Source: Tubiluchus corallicola
Taxonomy: Eukaryota > Priapulida > Priapulimorpha > Priapulimorphida > Tubiluchidae
Assembly: GCA_030141605.1 (NCBI GenBank)
Contig: JAQGDQ010000194.1
Location: 158,501-222,500, forward strand
Reading direction: 5' to 3'
DNA: 64,000 nt
In this document: positions 1 through 10,920 of the stretch, one piece after another
Position numbering within the stretch: the stretch's first letter is position 1
Layout: every line of letters starts with the position of its first letter
Notes under the pieces: generated by a model
Told to the model about the DNA's origin: nothing
The model's input: the letters and a program-made list of their open reading frames with translations, nothing else
Databases searched by the model: none
Made by a program: the position numbers and the translations under genes

Positions 1-1734
1 TAAGTTTAATGACACAAACAAAAACAGTTGTATAATTGAGCTTTTTGTAAACAATGGAAATTAGTAATAAGCAAAAGTAAATCTGAAAACGCTACTAAAC
101 AGCATGGCATGAAATAAATGCAATGACAAAACATACAAAAATCACACAGTGTTCCTAACTATTTAAAGGGTTCCTACTTACTCTACCAGCCACCCCAAAA
201 TGCATACGCTAACGTAATATCTTCTCCAGGGAAAGTGTAGCTTGTGGTCATAGTCCTTTAGAACAACTGAAGTATGGTTCAGATTTCATGTAACGGGTTC
301 ACGACTCCCACAGTAACGACGCAAAAAGTCTGAGTGAAACGTAGTCAAATGTTTAACATAAGTCTATCAAAAGGGTGACGTGTGAACGTAGGTGTAGGCA
401 CACATACGTTCGGAAGCTCCCATCAAAAACAAGTTCTACCTCTGGCGCCAATTAACGATAACGTAAATAAACAGGTACCTTTGCCTTCCGGTTTATTGGC
501 ATAAAGTTCCTACCCGGGCGGTGACGAGTTCTCCGTCCCATGCGATGGACTATCGAGCTGGGCACCTTTCCAACTGCACGACGGTGCTCTCACATGATCC
601 GAAATGACATCTTCCCGGCATGGTAAGATCAGCAAAGCCATGTAAACAAATGAGTGGACATCTTCCACCACCACAAATAGATCATTAGCTTTTCAAACGT
701 CAGCTAATGGACAATCAGGTAAAACGTAAAAACGCAGTTTAACCAACCAAGGTCAAGTTGCATATCCTGTCGGTGAAATCTGTGTCATGAACGTACAGAA
801 ATCAATGCGTTTGGCCTCAATTCGATTAAATGCACAAACGTACAGTTACACGTTTAACCCAACCCGGGGGGGGGGGGACTAACATTCCCTAAACTAACAA
901 ATAGTACCTAGTTGATCATAACAATCTAGAAACAATTTACACTTAGTGAACATAAGTAAAGAAAAGCTGGTGCCAAAATAAGAAAATAAAGCTTAATGTT
1001 TATCTGCAAGTTAAAGTACGGCTCAATGATTTAGTCTGGGTCATTACAGATGGTACTACCTAATTAATATTGCTGTTGTTAAAACTGTTAAATTAATAAA
1101 TCAATAATTGTAACAAAAACTGATGGTACTACTTACATAGTTTTAGTAATTTAACAATTTATTGAAATGAAAAAACTGTTTTACTGTAATTCTGCCAAAC
1201 TAATTTATTTTCGTGATATCAGCAACAAAACAGCGAAAAACTGACATATTTGCAGCTAGCAATGTGGACGATTTTCAGAAAGTAAAAATTAAAGGCTATT
1301 AGTTCAGTTACATTTTCTCAGCAAACCACAGTTTGTGAACAATAATTAACTGCTATATAACTAAGAGCAAAAGAAGTCTGCTCTAATTACCATTCCATTG
1401 TTACAGCTTGTGAAACTTTGTTAAACGACTCCATTTCGACGGCGAGATCTATGCGATCTTATGTAATGTTTAGGAAAGATCGAGCCGATTCTTATTGGGG
1501 TGTGCTTGTGGCTGTACACGGTGACATGCTACCGCAATGAAAAGCATACTTGGAGACACAATGCGAAATCCTTTGGCTAGAATGTACAGCGAAAACTGGG
1601 AAAATCTTATAAGGTCTCTACCATCGTCCTCCCGGTGGCTGCTCATAAGCCCAATTAGAACAAATTAATGCCTTGGAAAAGTAATTTGACTTAATATAAA
1701 TGACTAAACACGAATATAAACAAATTGAGGTCAT
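1..1734. other. AT-rich stretch, no gene recognised
   Basis: No convincing exon, RNA gene or transposon end is seen on either strand. The part from about 420 to 620 is richer in G, C and CpG than its surroundings. There is a run of 12 G at 866-877. Confidence 0.5.
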
Positions 1735-3430
1735 TGGAGACTAACAGTCACGCAGACTTTTCATCGCTGCCTTACTCGCCAACTGATGACATGGACGAAG
1801 CTATTATTGACTGTCTAGATGACCTTGACTTGGTACAGCTGGTCACTGATCAAACTTATCAGACATCAAACCAGCGTAAATAGAAGGAAGCAGCACGTTA
1901 GACGTATTTTGTGTCAGTGATCTTTCTGCTGTCAGCGCATAACAATGGCTGATAACATAATCCCAACTTGTGATCACTATGCTGCGGAATGTGTTGTAAA
2001 TTTTTTGCTGCAACAAAAAAAGAAAAAGTCAAAACTGATTTACACGTATAAAAAGGCCTGAGTTTTGTCACATGAACAGCTTGTTACATTTAGCACCCTG
2101 GGACTTGTGTTACAGTGACAACTTCGATTTTGAGGACATTTGTAATAGATGGTTTTATTTAAATTTGTGCTTCTAAAACTGAGTCAGTTCTATCAAAAAT
2201 TGTTGCTGATAAATATAATCGTCACATGGTAAATTGAACTGACTAAACTTAGATTGTTTCTTTAACGATTCCAGAGACACACGTAAACTACAAACCTTTA
2301 GTCGCAGTCTTAAATATAAATTAAACAAGGATGCTGTTTTTCACCTTGATCATTTAGCAAGTAATGCATTGCACTGCGTGCCCAGACTAAATTGCCAGTA
2401 TTTTATTAATTTTTTTGCTGATGCGTTTATTCAACATTCATCTTTTGATTGCAACAGTAATTATACCCTTCTAATGTAACGTTAACCGTCTCTGGACCAA
2501 TGCTACAGTGAGTTAAGTATGTGGTTGGCAGACGTGCATCGGTACCTGTCAACCACATACTAAACTCACTGTAGCATTGGTCCAGAGACGGTTAAGTCTG
2601 TATTAGAAGGTCTAGATTTATCCAGATCTGCGGCAGGTTTGGCATCTCTGCTGTGTAGACTGTTTAATGCGAATGCATCTGCTGGATGTCTTCCTGCAGA
2701 ATGGAAGAGAACTAATGTCACCCAATTTTTAAAAGGGGTGACAAGGACAGTAGTTTTTCGAAAATTATCTGCCTATCTCGATAACCAACTCGATTAGTAA
2801 AACGATGGAGAGGACTGTAGTTGACATGAGTAACGAATGTGAGTTGGTATCATTAGCAAAACACAGTATGTTTTTCTAGCTTTTCAAGCAACAGACTACA
2901 ACGGGTAGTTTACCAGAAAAATTTCTCAGTGAATCCCAGTCACGTCCGGCGTCCCGCAGGGTCCACTTTTAGGGCCCTTACCATTCGTTTTATATACGAA
3001 CGATTTGTGTCACACAGTTTCTTTCGGTACGCAGTGCTTCAGTATGCAGCTGATACCATTGTTTATAGACACATTAGAGACCCAACAGATGTAGAAGTTT
3101 TACAGTCAAATAAATAACATTCTACGACTGGGGTCTAGCTATTATTATTCAATCCATCCAAAACTGAGTTCACCTGCAGAGGCACTCGGCCCGAACACGT
3201 TACATATTCCATAAATGAAAGTGAAATTAAGGAGTTAACCCACTTAGCCATTTAGGTGCGCATTTTCCAGTGATCTGCCACTGAACCCACATGTCAACAA
3301 TATTAGTTCTCGTGCTAGACCGCTATTGGGTTTCGTATTAAGAACGTACATATTTCATATGTAAGGCCGGAAATGTTCAGAGAGAATTGTACTGCCAGTC
3401 ATTTGTTATTTGTTGAAGATTTTGATGATT
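1735..3430 (+). pseudogene. Decayed LINE (CR1/L2-like), endonuclease to reverse transcriptase
   Basis: This is a broken non-LTR retrotransposon. Around 1740-1885 a frame reads like the end of an AP endonuclease domain (DLDLVQLVTDQT). Around 1955-2065 the frame has CDHYAAECVVNF followed by KSKLIYTYKKA, as in the last part of that domain. From 2640 reverse transcriptase pieces follow: LPAEWKRTNVTQF at about 2690, then VTSGVPQGPLLGPL at about 2940, then LQYAADTIVYR at about 3040. The catalytic YADD box reads YAAD, so the enzyme is dead. Stops and frameshifts separate all the pieces. A palindrome at 2467-2610 lies between the two domains. The clade is inferred from motif style only. It ends shortly before the Helitron at 3628. 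Confidence 0.75.
2467..2610. repeat. Long inverted repeat (hairpin)
   Basis: The arms are about 2467-2530 and 2544-2610. The central ~45 bp of each arm match almost perfectly (AACCGTCTCTGGACCAATGC on the left, its complement on the right). The loop is only about 13 nt. The right arm runs on directly into LINE reverse-transcriptase sequence, so the left arm is probably an inverted copy of LINE DNA. Confidence 0.85.
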
Positions 3431-3627
3431 TGTGCTAGATAGGGCCTTCTGTCAGCAGTTTACAGAAATCATCAGACATTGCGATAATTTTGGCGAATCT
3501 CACAATATGGTGTTTAAGGAGCAAAAAATCAAATATCTAAACTTTATCCCCGAAAAGATGCGAAATATTGTTACTGGAAAAATTTTGCTTAATGGTAAAC
3601 CAATTAATGTCAGTAAAAGTGAAAATA

Positions 3628-3652
3628 TCTATACTCTTATATTAATATTCTT

Positions 3653-3691
<39 letters not shown>

Positions 3692-5591
3692 TTATATATA
3701 TATAAGATTCGAGGCTACAGCTTCGACGAGGTCACCATTTGCGGCGATCTATACATCAAACGAAAGGTCTCGATCTAGTGTCGTGCCATTGATGGTTTAT
3801 TTTTCGAATCGGGCACACCGGGAGGAACGGGGGGCGAAAAACCTCCAAAAATGGCCATTTTTCGGCCGTTTTTTGCAAAAGTTATACGGCTTAGATGTAG
3901 AGAACGGGAATGGGCAGAGGGGGGTACTGGGTATGGATAGATAGCCAGTTCAGCGGTGGGTGTCATAGGCCTATTTAGAATTCCCGAGAGGGCTACGGCG
4001 CCCCGCAACGGGCGTTTTCCCGGACCCAACTCGCGATTTTTTCGAAATTTTGGCCAAACAGCCTGCGGAAAAAACGTTCTAGCGTCGCCCGGTGGGACTC
4101 TCGGAAGGAGATATATGGCTCTTTACAAAGAGGAAGGACAGGGCTATACGATGATGTGGGCTATATTTTAGGGCAGGTCCACCGAGAGAAGTACCGACCA
4201 GTTAATTAGAGGTTCCATTTTCGACAATTTTCGCTTAGAAAACTGTTGACGCAAAGGCATTGTTGTGACGTCATCCATTGTACTCTACTCTGCTTCTAAC
4301 TTTAATTCAGCAAAAAGCTACAGGCTTTGCGTTAGTTAAACAAACAGTAGGCATGATGTTACGGGCTTTGTGTAATAAATGAGGACTAGGTAGGATGTTC
4401 GCGTGTTATTGATTACACGTGTATTTATACGCAAAATATTTTGCGGGGCCTTTGCTATTTATTATATTATAGCACATAGTTTCAACTTTGTGAAAAATGT
4501 TTGGAATGCTTTTGTTGTAATGCTGTGCTGTTGGTGCTTGTGCTATAGGTGTCGTCATTGTTGCCACCATCATCATCATCATCAACATCATGATCACCAC
4601 GTGAGGTGGTGGATTTGATGTGGTGGTGGTGGTGTGCTTTGTGTGTTGTGCTATGGATGGTGTGGTGGGGTGATAGGGTGTGTGGGGTGTGGTGTGGGTA
4701 GTGTGGTATGGAGTGGGTGGCGTGGTGTGTGGGTGGGTGGGTGTTGTGGTGCAGTGCGGTGTGATGTGGTGGAGTATTATGGTGTGGGTGGTGTGGTGTG
4801 GTGTGTGGGTGGTGTGGTGTGTGGGTGGTGCAGTGCAGTGGTAAGGTGTGGTGCAGTGTGGTGTGATGTGGTGGAGTCGTATGGAGTGGGTGATGTGGTG
4901 TGGTGTGTGGGTGGTGCGGTGTGCTGCGGTGGTATGGTGTGGTGCGGTGTGGTGTGATGTGGTGGAGTGGTATGGTGTGGGTGGGGTGGTGTGTAGGTGG
5001 GTGGGTGGTGTGGTGCAGTGTGGTGTTATGGTGTGGTGCTGTGCGGTGTGATGTGGTGGAGTCGTATGGTGTGGGTGGTGTGGTGTGGTGTGTGGGTGGT
5101 GCGGTGTGCTGCAGTGGTATGGTGTGGTGTGGTGTGATGTGGTGGAGTGGTATGGTGTGGTGTGGTGTGATGTGGTGGAGTGGTATGGTGTGGTGCAGTG
5201 TGGTGTTATGGTGTGGTGCTGTGCGGTGTGATGTGGTGGAGTCGTATGGTGTGGGTGGTGTGGTGTGGTGTGTGGGTGGTGCGGTGTGCTGCAGTGGTAT
5301 GGTGTGGTGTGGTGTGATGTGGTGGAGTGGTATGGTGTGGGTGGTATGGTGTGTAGGTGGGTGGGTGGTGTGGTGCAGTGTGGTGTTATGGTGTGGTGCT
5401 GTGCGGTGTGATGTGGTGGAGTATTATGGTGTGGTGTGGTGCAGTGCAGTGTGGTGGTATTGTGTGGTGCAGTGTGGTGCGATGAGGTGGAGTGGTATGG
5501 TGTGGTGCAGTGTGGTGTGATGAGGTGGAGTGGTGTGGTGTGGGTTGTGTGTTGATTTGTGCACAAAATTCTTTTTGTGGGGTTTGGCTAG
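3628..5591 (+). mobile_element. Non-autonomous Helitron, chimeric read-through type (copy A)
   Basis: The 5' end is TCTATACTCTTATATTAAT, preceded by A at 3627. The 3' end is CTAG (5588-5591), followed by T. A hairpin (stem CACAAAA at 5562-5568, TTTTGTG at 5573-5579) lies 8 nt before CTAG. TC/CTAG termini, a subterminal hairpin and A|T insertion without target duplication define Helitrons. Inside are a (TA)n tract, blocks shared with the other copies (for example near 3710, 3800 and 4010), a CRE-like TGACGTCA at 4266, and a second hairpin (CGCAAAATATTTTGCG, 4430-4445) followed by CTAT at 4455-4458 where other copies have CTAG. The rest is a (CAT)n tract and a GTG-rich minisatellite. No Rep/helicase coding sequence is present, so movement must have depended on an autonomous relative elsewhere. 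Confidence 0.85.
4613..5548 (+). repeat. GTG-rich minisatellite in Helitron copy A
   Basis: About 930 bp of GT-rich sequence made of variants of GGTGTGGT, GTGATGTGGTGGAGT and GTATGGTGTGG, in a loose higher-order unit of 60-180 bp. One strand is almost free of C outside GTGC and GCGG steps. The long open frames here (Thr/His/Pro on one strand, Val/Trp/Cys/Gly on the other) are products of the repeat, not genes. Confidence 0.9.
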
Positions 5592-6545
5592 TCTATATAT
5601 TATTCTTCAAAAGAAATTAAAAGTATTTTGTGCAAATTGCATTTCACAGGAATTTACTTTAGCAGCACATGAATATTCTTGTGAGATATATTATTGCGAA
5701 GCATATAAGGTTAGTATTAATAAATTTTTTAAATCTTACGAACTAGGTACGAGAGTGTCTTATATATGTGCGTATAATAATGTTCCACAATTTAAAGTTT
5801 TCACGAGGAAGAACTGATATAGCTTAAGAAGTCGTATACTTGCAAGTAAAAATGACACTCTGATTAGTGGTTGTAAGAACAAGAATAAGAATTTATTTTT
5901 TACATAGATACATTATTAATAGTTATAAAAACTATTATTTGCATAATGGTTCATAATTGTTAGTAGGTAAAAACAGTATATGTTAGATAATGTATTATTG
6001 ATAACCAGTAAAACATGTGCACAATTATTTACTTTAAAGTTTTTAGCACGAAAAAAATCGTGCTAAAATGATTTTTGCTGCTCTTTCTTAATTGAATTAA
6101 ATTAATATTGTTAAAACTCTCAGGTTTTCTCAAAAGTTTCAAATAAAATAGGCAATTTCATACACATATAAAGATATTATATACATTTTTATAAATTATG
6201 TATATTCTAAGCATAAAAATAAGAGTAGTGTTTGGTAAAATTAGTTTATTAACATAAAATCAATCATCGGTAAATTGATAGAGAAAAATCTGAAGCACCG
6301 GTTACCGTTGTAAGGCTTTTTGGAACAGTCTTGTCTTTAGTTGGCTAAAATTTGCGTAATCTGTATTCTTCGTCTTAAATCATTGTACAAAAAAGCCCCA
6401 GAATAATCCAACGAAGCATTTTTGTAATCTGTTCGTGGTTTGGGAACCTGTAGTTCACCGGCATTTGTTAGTCTATTATTATAAATTACATGCTTTCTTT
6501 GAAATTTTCGTTGGATTTTGCAGGGTAGACTGTGAGGAAATCCTC
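5592..6545. other. AT-rich spacer with a perfect short hairpin
   Basis: No gene is recognised. A perfect 11-bp stem (TTTTAGCACGA, 6041-6051; complement 6058-6068) encloses a 6-nt A loop. The 32-bp sequence starting inside its right arm (6065-6096) recurs exactly at 6839-6870. Confidence 0.5.
6065..6096 (+). repeat. 32-bp direct repeat, copy 1
   Basis: AAAATGATTTTTGCTGCTCT and the following 12 bases are identical to 6839-6870. The pair brackets the CGCCAGTC repeat block. Confidence 0.85.
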
Positions 6546-6549
6546 CCAC

Positions 6550-7035
6550 TTCGCCAGCTGTCTTTTTGCCAGTGTGCTGCTTCGCCACTCTACTTTTTCG
6601 CCAGTCTTCTTTTTCGCCAGTTTTCTTTTTCGCCAGTCTTCTTTTTCGTCAGTCTACTTTTTCGCCATCTTCTTTTTTGGCGAAAAAGAAGACTGGCGAA
6701 AAGATAACTGGCGAAACGAGATACAATCCTCTGTAACCTATAACGGCTTGATGTACAAGCATGGCGATATAATTTGCTATAGGTATAATTTTACATTGCT
6801 TTAATTTATTTGCAGTTGCCATATGTATGGTGTCTGTTAAAATGATTTTTGCTGCTCTTTCTTAATTGAAGACGAGCAATATATACTAAATGCTGTTTAT
6901 TTCTGCAGTTTTCCAATATTTTACAACAGTAAGTCAAATGTGGCTGTACAATTCGTCAGTTCTTTTGCGCCACTCGTGTTTTTCGCCAGTCTTCTTTTTC
7001 GCCAGTCTTCTTCTTTGCCAGTCTTCTTTTGTACA
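6550..7035. repeat. TTCGCCAGTCTTCTTT phrase repeat with foldback
   Basis: Degenerate ~16-bp units (TTTTTCGCCAGTCTTCT) repeat in tandem at 6550-6670. They are followed at 6675-6715 by the reverse complement (TGGCGAAAAAGAAGACTGGC). A second forward block lies at 6955-7035. The two orientations could fold into a hairpin. No coding role is supported. Confidence 0.75.
6839..6870 (+). repeat. 32-bp direct repeat, copy 2
   Basis: Exact match to 6065-6096. Two further upstream bases (TG) also match after one C/T difference. Confidence 0.85.
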
Positions 7036-7384
7036 GCATTTTCGCTAGATGCAAGCAAATATAAGGTCTTCTCAGCACACCAATCTTTTGTGCAATTTTA
7101 CCACGCTATTTTGGTTAAATTCTGGTGCTACGGCGGATGTTAATCAAAATAACGCCAAGAAGTTTTTGCATTTGTACCTGTTCTACAGTTTATCTTCAGT
7201 AACGATATCTGTGTTTCTCCTTTCGCTGCATGCAAGTTTCTGCACACTACTTATCATACTTTTGGTTTTACTGACATTTAATTTCATCTTATTGTGGATT
7301 ATCCATTTACAAATATTTTTAGCGTCGGACTGGATTTTTCCTCAACAATTCTTAAGTCTGCATTACCTACATAGACTGTGCTGT
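7036..7384. other. No feature recognised
   Basis: AT-rich. Open frames here show no family motif. Confidence 0.4.
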
Positions 7385-9975
7385 CATCCATAAACATTGT
7401 AGTATGCCATAACATTGTAATTTTTCTATCACAATCCCATGATGAAGGTTATCAAACGCTTTCTTCGGTCTAAGTAGAGGACAGCTGTACATTTACTGTC
7501 ATCTATATTAGTCAACCGTTCATCTGTGAGTGATATCAGTGCAGTTTTTTTTCTAAAACCAGATTAGTTTTCTGTTGAAAGATAGTTGCAATCAATATAA
7601 CTGGTAAGCTCATCTGCAACTAATCTTTCAACTACCTTACTTATAATAGGAAGGATAGAAATTGGGCGGTAGCTTTTAAGATCTTCGCGATCATCAGTTT
7701 TGTGTGTAGGGGTAACCCTAGTCTGTTTCCTGGCGTCTGGGAACACACCTCTACCAAGCGAACGATTTAATAGTTTGCACTGGCTCAATTAAACGTGATG
7801 CCACCTAATCCTAAGGCGTTTCCATTAGGCATTGAATGAAATATATATATATATAGGATTTCGAAATTTCAGCATATGAAGAGTACCCGTATTGCTGTTT
7901 GCCAGGAGGCAATTTTTAACACATTTAACAATAAGAACATAATGCAGTGTCAAGCAGATGTTTAACATTTAGAACGGTATATTATTTGCTGTTTTACTTT
8001 TGTGACTAGCAAAGGCCCCGCAAAAGATTTTGCGTAAAAAACCACGTGTAATCAATAATACGCGAACATCCTACCTAGTCCTCATTTATAACACAAAGCC
8101 CGTAACATCATGCCTACTGTTTGTTTAACTAACGCAAAGCCTGCAGCTTTTTGCTGAATTAAAGTATAAGCAGAGTATAATGGATTACGTCACAACAATG
8201 GCATTGCGTCAGCAATTTTCTAAGCGAAAATTGCCGAAAATAGAACTCCTAATTAACTGGTCAGTACTTCTCTCGGTGGACCTGCCCTAACATATAGCCC
8301 ACATCATCGTGTAGCCCTGTCCTTCCTCTTTGTAAAGAGCCATATATCTCCTTCCGAGAGTCCCACCGGGCGACGCTAGAACGTTTTTTCCGCAGGCTGT
8401 TTGGCCAAAATTTCGAAAAAATCGCGAGTTGGGTCCGGGAAAACGCCCGTTGCGGGGCGGCGTAGCCCTCTCGGGAATTCTAAATAGGCCTATGACACCC
8501 ACCGCTGAACTGGCTATCTATCCATACCCAGTACCCCCCTCTGCCCATTTTTGGAGGTTTTTCGCCCCCCGTTCCCCCGGTGGGCCCGATTCGAAAAATA
8601 AACCCCCAATGAGACGACTCTAGATCGAGACCTTTCGTTTGATGTATAGATCGACGCAAATGATGCCCTCGTCGAAGCTGTAGCCTCGAATCTTATATAT
8701 ATATATATATATATACCAAGAATATTAATATAAGAGTATAGATTAAAGAAACAATTCTTAAATTAGTATAATTCGAAACATTTATATTTGTACTTACGCT
8801 CTATGTGGTATGGCAGTATTACATGTAATTACTTCGTTGCTGTTATTTCAGCCTGATCATTGCTGCAATATCATAAATAAACCACTTTGATTGATTGAGC
8901 AAAATATCCATAGTTATTTAATATATGATACATTTTGTTCAGTAGTTGTTGGCAGAGGAAAGCCTAGATCAGTTGTTTTACTATCCGGAATAATTATGTA
9001 ATTTCAAAGGCAACCTGCTGTTTTCATAAGTGTTTAACTCAAATGCATTGTTACTGATTTGATTAGTTGCAGTTGTAAAGTGCTGATTAAAAGCGTGTGC
9101 TATATCTACCGTATCTGTTAAACATTTGCCACTCACTTTTAATTGAGCAGGAGTTACATGTTTAGAAGTTGGCAGCAGTTTCTTTAGAGTTTTCCATAGT
9201 CTTTTCGAGTTTCCCAGGGACTCTGCAATTGAATTTTGAAAGAAATCCCGTACTTTAGCGAAAACTTTCTTTTTTGCTTTGTTATGAAATGAGACTTATC
9301 TGGTATCGCTTGTATATTTAATTTTTTGACTATAATAATCACGCATCAAGTACTTCCTGATTGATTAATTCTGCTATATCCTTTTTAACTCTTTGCTTTT
9401 CAGAGGAGCGTACTTATTTAATGCTGTTGTTAACTGCGAGTGTATAAAACTCCACGCATTATTTATGTCTATAATTTTGTCCAAGCAGCTCCAGTCTCTT
9501 AATCTGAGATCATGCAGGAAAGAGTCTCTATCAATATTATTCAATTACGATACAGGATTACATCTTATCTGTGATCAATTGCATTTTCCTCCTGTTTAAT
9601 CGCATTGTTGTGTTTTCGTACTAAATAGATCATCTCATGGTCGCGAAAGCCAACGGTGATAGAACCACAGTCTCTCACGTGCTGTTCGTTACTAACGTAG
9701 ATGTAGGTTATTATAGTTTCTGTTGTTTCAGTTATTCTAGTTGTAACGTTGATGATCAGCTTGAGATGGTATGCAGCTCGTAAGAAATTTAATTTTCTAA
9801 CGCAGTCCCGTTTGGCGTAATCATAGTTGAAGTCTCCTAGTAAAATTATTTCTAGGTTTTTATCTACATCGTCAGCTAAATGTCCATCAAGGTTGAAAAG
9901 GGAATCAGTGCAGTCTGGCGGTCAATAAAATGCACCAATCAGAAGGGGCGACATCTTTTCGTGGACTCTTATCTC
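7385..9975 (-). pseudogene. Decayed LINE (CR1/L2-like), split by a Helitron
   Basis: Read right to left. At 9600-9960 an endonuclease segment contains IILLGDFNYDYAKRDC, with the GDFN box, followed by VSNEQHVRDCGSITV. At 8900-9300 is the linker between domains (KRLWKTLKKLLPTSKHVTPA). At 7564-7788 is the start of the reverse transcriptase: LKSYRPISILPIISKVVERL. Downstream, near 7470, AVLYLD is followed by a frameshift where the AFD box should be. Stops and shifts throughout show it is dead. The Helitron at 8006-8742 lies inside it in the same orientation. Confidence 0.8.
8006..8742 (-). mobile_element. Non-autonomous Helitron, short type (copy C)
   Basis: On the minus strand it starts TCTATACTCTTATATTAATA at 8742 (preceded by A) and ends CTAG at 8009-8006 (followed by T). 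The terminal hairpin is CGCAAAATCTTTTGCG. It is 737 bp, has the same 5' blocks as copy A, and stops at the first terminus, so it lacks the GTG-rich tail. The CRE-like site is mutated (minus strand TGACGTAA). An open frame of 71 codons shared with other copies begins with GTG and is probably not a gene. Confidence 0.88.
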
Positions 9976-10149
9976 ACACCACCAGATGTGTCATTAGAGT
10001 CAGCTTTTTTTTAAAAATGGTGAAAGATATTATGTGATGAGTTCAAATTGTAAATTTTTAGGTCAAGGTATATTTAATACGTATTTTAGTTAGTAATTTT
10101 TAATCGGTTTCGTGAATAATTTTTGAAAATAAGTAAAAAATAAAATAAA

Positions 10150-10920
10150 TAAAAGACATTCGAGTTGGCCTTCACTGGACCTTCTCCAGAACCTCACGTT
10201 TTTATGACTGCCTGTTACTTAACATCAATCGTGTAACTTGTTTATGGCCATCCTTCTTTAATCGGTTTTCGCGATTATGGAATGAGCTTTCTAGCGACGC
10301 ACTGGAAGCTGGAACGTTATTTGCGTTTAAGTGTAAGGCTGTAAATTACTATATGAACTAGCAGGGGCCTCGCAAAAAATTTTGCGTATAAATACACTTA
10401 TAATAAAGAATACGCGAACATCCTGCATAGTCCTCGTTTATAACGCAAGCCAGTAGCAGCTTTTACTCAACAAAATTATAGGCAGAGTACAATGGAATGA
10501 CATCAAAACAATGCAAACGTCACTGAACTTCCAAGCGAGAAACGCCTAAACATGTCTACTACATATATTCTAAACACTACATACGAATTCTAATATGCTT
10601 ACTAGTCCCACCGTTGTAACTATTACTGGCACCGCCCTCGGCACGTTAGAGGCAAAGTTTTGAAAATTCTAAAAAGCGGTCGAAAAAGGGCGTTTTTGGA
10701 GTTTTTTGCCCCCTGTTCCTCCCGGTGGGCCTGATTCGAAAAATAAACCCCCAGGTGAAAATCTGTGGGTTGAGGCATTTCGTTTCGAGACAGATCGTCG
10801 AGAATGGTGCTGTCGTCGGAGCTGTAGCCTCGACGGTTATATATATATATATATCCATATAACCACCGAAATAAATATATAGAGATGACGAATGTGTGTT
10901 TATACTAAGGGGCTAGTATT
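10150..10920 (+). pseudogene. LINE C-terminal fragment, interrupted by a Helitron
   Basis: 10150-10357 reads FFNRFSRLWNELSSDALEAG, then FAFKCKAVNYYM. This is the usual C-terminal end of CR1/L2/jockey-like ORF2 (LWNxLP box, then an FK segment). The frame enters the Helitron at 10358. Joining 10357 to 10886 keeps the frame for about nine more codons (NDECVFILRG) before a stop, so the Helitron entered this sequence precisely. Confidence 0.65.
10358..10885 (-). mobile_element. Short non-autonomous Helitron, divergent subfamily
   Basis: On the minus strand the 5' end is TCTCTATATATTTATTTCGG (10885, preceded by A). The 3' end is CTAG (10361-10358, followed by T), with hairpin stem CGCAAAA/TTTTGCG. 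It is 528 bp. The middle shares the TTTATTTTTCGAATCAGGCC block and the 3' blocks with the other copies, but the 5' end resembles the 18790 copy (GGTGG after the AT-rich lead). The CRE-like site is lost (TGATGTCA on the minus strand). Confidence 0.85.

Noticed and set aside
3956-4171. A 71-codon frame similar in several Helitron copies (also 8287, 33540, 49912, 53270)
   Set aside because: It starts with GTG rather than ATG, resembles no known protein, and follows the DNA conservation of the element; copies at 49085 and 53270 are shifted or deleted. No evidence of selection on the protein.
4406-5566. Long open frames rich in Thr, His and Pro (minus) or Val, Trp, Gly and Cys (plus) over the GTG tracts here and at 34178-35557, 50227-50901 and 62506-62931
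   Set aside because: They are translations of a GT-rich minisatellite, open in several frames at once, and differ between copies by repeat shuffling.
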